The notes under the pieces are model-generated. The model was given only the letters and a program-made list of their open reading frames with translations. It did no database searches and was not told the DNA's origin. Position numbers and translations under genes: made by a program. From assembly GCA_036504595.1 (NCBI GenBank), contig DASXUX010000038.1:1-64000 (forward strand): 64,000 nt of DNA. Direction: 5' to 3'. This DNA comes from DASXUX01 sp036504595. Lineage in GTDB: Bacteria > Planctomycetota > SZUA-567 > H5-PLA8. Every line of letters starts with the position of its first letter. Position 1 is the stretch's first letter. Positions 58,977 to 64,000 of the stretch are shown here, piece after piece.

Positions 58977-59238
58977 GCTGTTCTCTCTGTTCATCGGTCT
59001 TACAATGAACTTTGTGGACTTGGAAACGCGGCGTGTTGTTGTATGGTTCCATCCACCGGAAACGTCAGATCAGTCCCGTTTCCTGTTCGGCGGCGGCCAG
59101 TCAACTTCACTGGCCTGGGTCGCGGCATAAGTGACCGTGGCCTCGCTGGCAAAATAGCCACGGACTGTACGGATTGGTGAGTTGTGAGTGGTGGTTTGGG
59201 GTAAGTGGTGCGTACCACTCGCCAAGTGCCATTCACCC

Positions 59239-59252
59239 AGTACCAAGTACCA
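59239..59252 (+). repeat. Two AGTACCA heptamers upstream of gap
   Basis: AGTACCA repeated directly, ending 18 bp before the GAPDH start, within its 5' leader. More degenerate units precede it. Confidence 0.55.
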
Positions 59253-59270
59253 AAAGGAAAGGATCACCGC

Positions 59271-60290
59271 ATGGCGATCAAAATTGGCATCAACGGCTTT
59301 GGCCGCATTGGACGTCTGTTTTTCAGAGTTCTCGCGACCCGGCCCAACGAGTTTCAGGTAGTCGGTATTAACGATCTGGCCGATGCCAAGGCGCTGGCTC
59401 ACCTGCTCAAGTACGACTCCGTCCACGGCCGGTTCCCGGGCGAAGTGAAGGCCGACGGCGATGCCATCGTTGTCAACGGCATCAAGATTCCCGTCTGCAA
59501 GATCCGCGCTCCGAAGGAACTGCCTTGGGGCAAGCTGGAAGTCCAGATCGCCGCAGAATGCACGGGCCTGTTCACCAAGCGCGTGAGTGAAAAAGGCGGC
59601 TTCGGCGATCATCTCACCGCCGGCGCCAAGAAAGTGCTGCTGAGCGCTCCGGCCAAGGAAGGCGTCGATGCGACGATCGTCCTGGGCGTCAATGACGGCC
59701 AGCTCAAGAAAGAGCACCTGACGTTCTCGAACGCAAGCTGCACGACCAACTGCACGGCTCCGGTCGTCAAAATCCTCAACGACCAGTTCGGCATCGTCAA
59801 AGGCATGATCACGACGATCCACGCCTACACGAACGACCAGAAGGTCACCGACCTCATCCACGAAGACCTCCGCCGCGCTCGCGCCGCCGGCATCAACATC
59901 ATCCCGACGAAAACCGGCATGTCTTCGGCGATCGGCGAAGTGATTCCGGAACTGAAAGGCAAGATCGAAGGCGTGGCGTTCCGCGTTCCAGTCCCGACCG
60001 GTTCCTGCATCGATTGTTCGCTCGAACTGGCCAAGGACGTGACGAAGGAAGAAATCAACGCCGCTCTGAAGGCGGCCGCGGAAGGCCCGATGAAGGGAAT
60101 TCTGGAATACACGGCCGACCCGATCGTGTCCACAGACATCATCCACAACCCGCACAGCTCGATCGTTGACTCCGGGCTGACCAATGTCGTCGGCAAGCGC
60201 GTGGTCAAGGTGGTGAGCTGGTACGACAACGAATGGGGCTTCTCGAACCGCATGGCGGAACTGGCTGCCAAGGCCGCGAAGCTGGGCTAA
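59271..60290 (+). CDS. gap: Glyceraldehyde-3-phosphate dehydrogenase
   Basis: A 339-aa enzyme converting glyceraldehyde-3-phosphate to 1,3-bisphosphoglycerate in glycolysis. NAD-binding GINGFGRIGR at 6-15; catalytic Cys157 in SNASCTTNC and His184 in TTIHAYTNDQ; the family C-terminal VVSWYDNEWGFSNRM is present. Length is standard. I start at MAIKIG (59271; AAGGA upstream), since the upstream extension reads through an array. A strong terminator follows, so it is monocistronic. Confidence 0.97.
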   Translation: MAIKIGINGFGRIGRLFFRVLATRPNEFQVVGINDLADAKALAHLLKYDSVHGRFPGEVKADGDAIVVNGIKIPVCKIRAPKELPWGKLEVQIAAECTGLFTKRVSEKGGFGDHLTAGAKKVLLSAPAKEGVDATIVLGVNDGQLKKEHLTFSNASCTTNCTAPVVKILNDQFGIVKGMITTIHAYTNDQKVTDLIHEDLRRARAAGINIIPTKTGMSSAIGEVIPELKGKIEGVAFRVPVPTGSCIDCSLELAKDVTKEEINAALKAAAEGPMKGILEYTADPIVSTDIIHNPHSSIVDSGLTNVVGKRVVKVVSWYDNEWGFSNRMAELAAKAAKLG

Positions 60291-60309
60291 GTTTTACGAT
60301 TGCAGATTG

Positions 60310-60363
60310 CGGATTTCGGATTGCGGATTGAAAAAGCCGCAGTCCGAAATCCGTGTCTTTTTT
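60310..60363 (+). terminator. Terminator of gap, built from heptamer units
   Basis: The left arm 60310-60326 (CGGATTTCGGATTGCGG) pairs with 60337-60353 with one internal mismatch region and a 10-nt loop, followed by a T-run at 60358-60363. The arm itself is part of a GATTGCG/GATTTCG/GATTGCG heptamer array. Confidence 0.8.
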
Positions 60364-60379
60364 CTAACGACGCGAGTGT

Positions 60380-60476
60380 TGAACCGCAAAGACTCAAAGA
60401 CGCAAAGAAAGACTTCTGGAAAGAAGTTTTTGACTTAAAGCCGTTCTTCGCGCCTTTGCGTCTTTGCGGTTCAAGA
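60380..60476. repeat. Inverted pair of CGCAAAGA-type arrays, left of rpe
   Basis: GAACCGCAAAGACTCAAAGA and further units at 60380-60410 face CTTTGCGTCTTTGCGGTTC at about 60455-60474, with an AT-rich centre. The unit is 8 bp. A second such pair lies on the other side of rpe. Confidence 0.85.
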
Positions 60477-60493
60477 AAGGCCTGATCAGGGGT

Positions 60494-61144
60494 ATGCCAA
60501 CGTCCAAATCAGTTCTGATTGCCCCGTCCATCCTTTCGGCCGACTTCACGAAGCTGAAGGACGAAGTGCAGGCGATTGAAGCGGCTGGGGCGGACTGGAT
60601 TCACGTCGATGTGGCCGACGGGGACTTCGTGCCGAACATCACGATGGGGCCGTTCATTGTCGAAGCACTCAAGCGCATTTCGAAGCTGCCGCTGGACTGC
60701 CACCTGATGATTCAACATCCGGAACGCTTCGTCGAACCATTCGCCAAGGCGGGCGCGGCGGCGATCCTTGTTCACCCGGAAGCGAAGGGCGATATTCACG
60801 GCGCATTGGACCATATCCGTGCCCTCAACGTCCGTCCGGGAATGGCGATCAATCCAGAGACGCCGCCGCAGGCAACGCTGCCCTTCAAGGGCAAGTTCGA
60901 GCAACTTCTGATGATGACGGTGCATCCGGGTTTCAGCGGAAAAAAGATGATGCTGGAATGCCTGCCAAAGTTCGGCATTGCGCGGCAGTTACTCGGGCCC
61001 AACGTGCTGCTGGAAGTCGATGGCGGCGCTACGGTTGACAACGCACCGCAGGTGCGAGCGGCTGGAGCGGATGTGATCGTGGCCGCGACGGCGATCTTCA
61101 AGAGCGGCGACTATGCAGCCGCCGTGAGGGCGCTGCGGGGGTAG
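60494..61144 (+). CDS. rpe: Ribulose-phosphate 3-epimerase
   Basis: A 216-aa TIM-barrel enzyme interconverting ribulose-5-phosphate and xylulose-5-phosphate (pentose phosphate pathway, Calvin cycle). APSILSADF at 10-18, HVDVADGDFVPNIT (His37, Asp39 metal ligands), LDCHLMIQHPERF, MMTVHPGFSGKK and LLEVDGGAT carry all catalytic and phosphate-binding elements. I start at MPTSKS (60494; AGGGG upstream) rather than at 60464, which lies in the preceding repeat. Confidence 0.96.
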   Translation: MPTSKSVLIAPSILSADFTKLKDEVQAIEAAGADWIHVDVADGDFVPNITMGPFIVEALKRISKLPLDCHLMIQHPERFVEPFAKAGAAAILVHPEAKGDIHGALDHIRALNVRPGMAINPETPPQATLPFKGKFEQLLMMTVHPGFSGKKMMLECLPKFGIARQLLGPNVLLEVDGGATVDNAPQVRAAGADVIVAATAIFKSGDYAAAVRALRG

Positions 61145-61188
61145 GAATCGGCAGCTTGATATGGTCCAGTACTACAGGAAGGAAAGCC

Positions 61189-61272
61189 ATGAACCGCAAA
61201 CACGCGAAGGCGCAAAGAACCGATTCTTAGTTAAAAGCTCTTCCTTGCGTCTTTGAGCCTTTGCGGTTCAAA
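61189..61272. repeat. Inverted pair of CGCAAAGA-type arrays, right of rpe
   Basis: GAACCGCAAACACGCGAAGG at 61189 faces TTGCGTCTTTGAGCCTTTGC and GGTTCAA ending at 61272, with an AT-rich centre: a second, diverged copy of the element at 60380-60476. Confidence 0.8.
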
Positions 61273-61414
61273 TAGGAGCAGTACGGCCCCCGGCTTGACG
61301 ATTCGCATTTCAAAGGGTAAATTAACGTTGGCTCTGGCGACAGTTCTCCGTTGATTTTGCTACCGGAGCGCGCTTTTCACCTTTGGTTTACATCGAGAAC
61401 AAGGAGAAGATTTT

Positions 61415-61690
61415 ATGGCGTCTGGGCGCTTTGTGAGAACCAATGAACTGCAACATAATCCCAGCCTTCTTCTTCAAGACGTAAGTGCAACCGGTGAAAC
61501 CTGTTATATTACCGAGAACGGCAGAGCCAAAGCCGTCTTGATGGATATCAACCGCTACAATGCACTGATGGATCTGGTCGAAGAAGCCGAATCACCAAAA
61601 GACCATGAAGTTGGAGAGGAAACCCGGCGGCATGTCAGCGTAAAAGGAATTATGGCGCGTTCGACAACTTTACGCCGCAGAAGAGTTTAG
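61415..61690 (+). CDS. Phd/YefM-type antitoxin-like protein
   Basis: A 91-aa protein. LQHNPSLLLQDVSATGETCY, ITENGRAKAVLMDINRYNAL, then MDLVEEAE: the Phd/YefM DNA-binding fold, in which the conserved Gly-x-A-x-A-V-L and Y-N-x-L elements are seen. These antitoxins repress their operon and neutralise a partner toxin. No RelE, Doc or PIN toxin lies next to it; the C-terminal 25 residues are short and basic. It is either an orphan or partnered elsewhere. An AAGGAGAAG precedes the ATG. Confidence 0.85.
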   Translation: MASGRFVRTNELQHNPSLLLQDVSATGETCYITENGRAKAVLMDINRYNALMDLVEEAESPKDHEVGEETRRHVSVKGIMARSTTLRRRRV

Positions 61691-61699
61691 CCCGCATTC

Positions 61700-62287
61700 C
61701 TAGAAATTTTGATATATAAACAGGCCGCTGGCCACCAGCACCGATACGACTCCGAAGATCACCAGCGTCAGTTTTTCCAGGCCCGATGGCTCCACTTCAT
61801 CCTTGGAAACCACCCCGACCAGTTTCGATTCGAATTCAGCCAGCAACGGCCCTGCAAGCACGAACACGTTCCCGATCAGGAAAAAAACAACCTCGATATA
61901 AAAGAGGACGACACTTTCGTCCGCGGCGTACTTTCGCGGGAACAACCAGACTGCCAACAATCCCAGCACCAGCGACGTCAGCGAAAACGCCCAGCGGAAA
62001 ATCCTCCAGCCGCGTTCCGGCAGGCTGTCGGCGGCTTCTTCCGCGCGCCGGTGCACATCCAGCATGGCTTCCGAGATCCGCATCCGCGCCGAACGCGTCG
62101 GGCGCAGCGCCGCGAGATTCTCGTTCATCAGAGCGCTAAGTTCCTCGTTCTCCCTCCGCAAGCGAGCGAGCTCGTCCTGCAAGTCCGGCGCTTGAGCGAC
62201 GACAGCCTCCACCGCCTTGGCCTCCCCGTCCTCAAGGAGTCCATCGGCGTACATCGGCAGCAGTTCGCGAGCTTCGGTCTCAGTCAT
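61700..62287 (-). CDS. Anti-sigma-factor-like membrane protein
   Basis: 195 aa. The N-terminal 70 residues (ARELLPMYADGLLEDGEAKA) look like a zf-HC2-type anti-sigma domain lacking the zinc Cys/His. Three or so transmembrane helices follow (FRWAFSLTSLVLGLLAVWLF; YIEVVFFLIGNVFVLAGPLL; LVIFGVVSVLVASGLFI). It lies 73 bp downstream of the ECF sigma gene, the standard position for its antagonist. Release of the sigma factor on an envelope signal is the expected mode. Confidence 0.82.
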   Translation of the reverse strand: MTETEARELLPMYADGLLEDGEAKAVEAVVAQAPDLQDELARLRRENEELSALMNENLAALRPTRSARMRISEAMLDVHRRAEEAADSLPERGWRIFRWAFSLTSLVLGLLAVWLFPRKYAADESVVLFYIEVVFFLIGNVFVLAGPLLAEFESKLVGVVSKDEVEPSGLEKLTLVIFGVVSVLVASGLFIYQNF

Positions 62288-62315
62288 CCGTCAAAGCCCC
62301 TGACCACTTACCTTC

Positions 62316-62356
62316 TCATACACCAGACCACCAGACACCAGACCACCAGACCACCA
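62316..62356. repeat. Array of ACCAGACC-type 7/8-bp units
   Basis: ACACCAGACC, ACCAGAC, ACCAGACC, ACCAGACC, ACCAACC between the sigma and anti-sigma genes. It starts right after the sigma gene's stop codon on the minus strand. Confidence 0.8.
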
Positions 62357-62360
62357 ACCC

Positions 62361-62924
62361 TCAATCTTCCGTATGCCACTTGCGAATGGACTCCCGCAGC
62401 ATTTCCTTGCCCCGCATCAAACGTTTATCGACCGCGGCCAGGGAGATGTCCAGCAATTGAGCGATGTCTTCATGGCTGCGATTGTCGATGTACTTCAGCA
62501 GGAGAATCTCGCGGTAGATATCCGGCAACTGCCCAAGGCTTTTGCTGATGCTGTCGAGCTTCTCTTGATGGCTCGCCTGTTCCGAGGGCGTTCGCGCCGG
62601 AATGACCGATTTGCTTTCGTCCGTCTTGACTTTCAGCGCCTCGCCGTCCTGCCGTTGCCGGCGCAAGACGTAGATGGCTTTTCGCCGCGAAATACCGTAA
62701 ATCCACGGGCTGAATTTGTTCCGGTCGCGCAGTCTGTCGAGCGTCTTCGCCGCCTCCATGAACGCATCCTGAGCGCAGTCTTTGGCTGCATCATGGTTGC
62801 TGAGCACGTGGAACGCAGCCGCCGCGACGACGGCATAATGCCGCTCCACGAGCTCTTCAAACGCGGCCTTTTCGCCGCGCATGGCCCGCTCAACTAGTTC
62901 TGCATCGCTGACACGATCGGCCAC
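62361..62924 (-). CDS. ECF-type RNA polymerase sigma factor
   Basis: A 187-aa sigma factor. Region 2: FEELVERHYAVVAAAAFHVL, AKDCAQDAFMEAAKTLDRLR, FSPWIYGISRRKAI. Region 4: LPDIYREILLLKYIDNRSHE, then DIAQLLDISLAAVDKRLMRG. The linker of about 45 residues is charged. It pairs with the anti-sigma-like gene downstream. Targets unknown. Confidence 0.93.
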   Translation of the reverse strand: MADRVSDAELVERAMRGEKAAFEELVERHYAVVAAAAFHVLSNHDAAKDCAQDAFMEAAKTLDRLRDRNKFSPWIYGISRRKAIYVLRRQRQDGEALKVKTDESKSVIPARTPSEQASHQEKLDSISKSLGQLPDIYREILLLKYIDNRSHEDIAQLLDISLAAVDKRLMRGKEMLRESIRKWHTED

Positions 62925-63059
62925 AGCGTTCCCTGTCCAGACGGATTTATAGCGTATCGTAGATCGAGCAGCCCAATTTCAGACAGAACACTGTAATGCA
63001 ATCCTTCCGGATTGCGCACTCTGCGCATGGCTGGCGCACTGCAGGACTTGCGCGCATCA

Positions 63060-63183
63060 TTCCCTCTCCCCTGCCGGGGAGAGGGTGCCGCGCTGAAAGC
63101 GCGGCGGGTGAGGGGTACTCTGCGCTGCCCCCTCATCCCGGTCTCGCTTCGCTCGCTCGACCTTCTCCCCACGGGGGAGAAGG
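63060..63183. repeat. Palindromic repeats of the CCCTCTCCCC type
   Basis: CCCTCTCCCC-TGCC-GGGGAGAGGG (63061-63084), GCCGCGC/GCGCGGC around GAAA, and CCTTCTCCCC-ACG-GGGGAGAAGG (63161-63183). Related to the palindromes at 13195-13300. It fills the gap between the sigma gene and the isomerase-like gene; no gene is seen at 62925-63223. Confidence 0.75.
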
Positions 63184-63223
63184 TAACCGCAACACCGATC
63201 ATGACACCCGCGCATTGCTGGCC

Positions 63224-64000
63224 TTACGCGACGGGATTGGCGCGCATCGATTTCAGGCGCTTGTACGCCCCCGCGATCGCCGCAATCCGATCGCCGTCCG
63301 AATTCGTCGCGGCCAGAACGGGAATCGGTGCCGGCCGGTTCAGCGTCGCCAACGCCACCAGCAGAACGCCCCAGCGCACGTCCCCGATGCCAAATGGCGC
63401 CTCTGCGCCCCCTCGGTAATGGTCTGCCGCGCGAACGATCGTCACCCGCGGCGAAAGAACCGTCAGCGCCTTCATCGGATCGACGCCGCGCATGAGATAC
63501 CCGCCTGGATTCAAATCTACCCCAAGTATGCCGCTGGAATCCACTGCCTGAAGAAAATCGAAGAGCGTCTGCGGCTGTTCTTGCCCGCCCAGCCACGCAA
63601 TCCGCGCTGGGCCGGTGGCAGAAAGCGTCGCCAGAAAGCTTGCCGCTTCCCGCAGCGTTTCGCGCGCCCGCTTCTCATCGCTTTCCGCCAAATCCGGAAC
63701 GTAACCGGCCGCCACAACTAAGTGCGGCGCTCCCAGGTCATTCGCCAGTTCCCAGGCTTCGCGCAGCCGCCCCAATCCGACATCCAAAGTGCCGGCTTCA
63801 GCTAGACGCCGGCCACCCAGATCGGCGCGCAGAGCGGACAATGTGGTCCCGCGAGTGCGCAAGTAATGCACCAAGTCCCGCCGCCCGGAACGGCTCAACG
63901 TTCGCGGGGAAAGCTCCGGCCCAAAGGCGTCCAACCCCACGCTTTCCGGCTGTAGCGGCCCAACCGCCGCCATCGCCGCCTTCAATTCGACGCGGAGATC
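63224..64000 (-). CDS. Sugar isomerase/epimerase-like TIM-barrel protein, N-terminus beyond window edge
   Basis: The frame is open from the right edge (DLRVELKAAMAAV) through about 258 residues to the stop at 63224. TLDVGLGRLREAWELANDLG, then APHLVVAAG and LGVDLNPGGYLMRGVDPMKA are typical of the xylose-isomerase-like AP-endonuclease-2 superfamily of TIM barrels, found in inositol and sugar catabolism. Both the start and part of the barrel lie outside the window, and the usual Glu/His metal ligands are partly missing in what is visible (Glu is replaced in VDLNPG). Substrate unknown. Confidence 0.75.
   Translation of the reverse strand, partial: DLRVELKAAMAAVGPLQPESVGLDAFGPELSPRTLSRSGRRDLVHYLRTRGTTLSALRADLGGRRLAEAGTLDVGLGRLREAWELANDLGAPHLVVAAGYVPDLAESDEKRARETLREAASFLATLSATGPARIAWLGGQEQPQTLFDFLQAVDSSGILGVDLNPGGYLMRGVDPMKALTVLSPRVTIVRAADHYRGGAEAPFGIGDVRWGVLLVALATLNRPAPIPVLAATNSDGDRIAAIAGAYKRLKSMRANPVA

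Overview
The window is GC-rich, densely coded chromosomal DNA from a Gram-negative bacterium: TolC-like outer-membrane proteins, HlyD and many secretory signals are present. Several families point to the Planctomycetota or a neighbouring environmental phylum such as Hydrogenedentota: giant secreted multihaem proteins with a hydrazine-synthase-alpha-like core and an NPCBM module, formylglycine-generating-enzyme (SUMF1) domains, a GH20 enzyme, and a Hanks kinase. This placement is inference; there is no rRNA and no complete tRNA in the window.

Layout. 1-7.5 kb: an edge-truncated Cys-cluster protein, two secreted alpha/beta hydrolases, a mini zinc-ribbon protein, a PrxQ/Bcp peroxiredoxin and several secreted proteins of unknown function. 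7.5-11.5 kb: a probable integrated element with a 932-aa P-loop protein and an excisionase-like HTH protein, ending at a tRNA-Thr(UGU) gene cut in its anticodon loop. 11.9-15.6 kb: a sugar ABC importer (binding protein and two permeases, no ATPase). 15.9-21.4 kb: a lipoprotein, a Ser/Thr kinase, a secreted tri-haem protein and a VF530-type protein.

21.5-44.2 kb is the centrepiece, a large export locus: FGE-like membrane protein, ATP-grasp enzyme, FHA membrane protein, an ABC exporter with two cyclic-nucleotide domains and a C39 peptidase, a long coiled-coil HlyD-like adaptor, a PpiC-like protein, a sigma-54 activator, a divergent 154-aa protein made of three repeats, a bactofilin/adhesin-like protein, a PHP hydrolase, a second divergent ATP-grasp protein and three consecutive long TolC-like proteins. 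I read it as a type I or RiPP-like secretion system whose cargo may be the repeat protein.

44.5-53.4 kb: a GH20-type glycosidase, an orphan receiver, a squalene/phytoene synthase, two NfeD/ClpP-class membrane proteins, a long GC-rich tandem array and a broken IS1182-like transposase. 54.2-64 kb: a second di-haem HZS-like protein fused to an FGE domain, a small antitoxin-like protein, GAPDH, ribulose-phosphate epimerase, a Phd-type antitoxin, an ECF sigma/anti-sigma pair and an edge-truncated sugar-isomerase-like protein.

A second theme runs from 15.7 to 62.4 kb: almost every gene junction carries its own short tandem array, mostly with a 7-bp unit and each with a different heptamer. These arrays often form inverted pairs and often begin exactly at a stop codon. 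A 24-bp palindromic repeat is also scattered through the same region and has been accepted in frame inside coding sequences. No heptamer arrays were seen in the first 15 kb, which fits a distinct origin for at least part of that segment.
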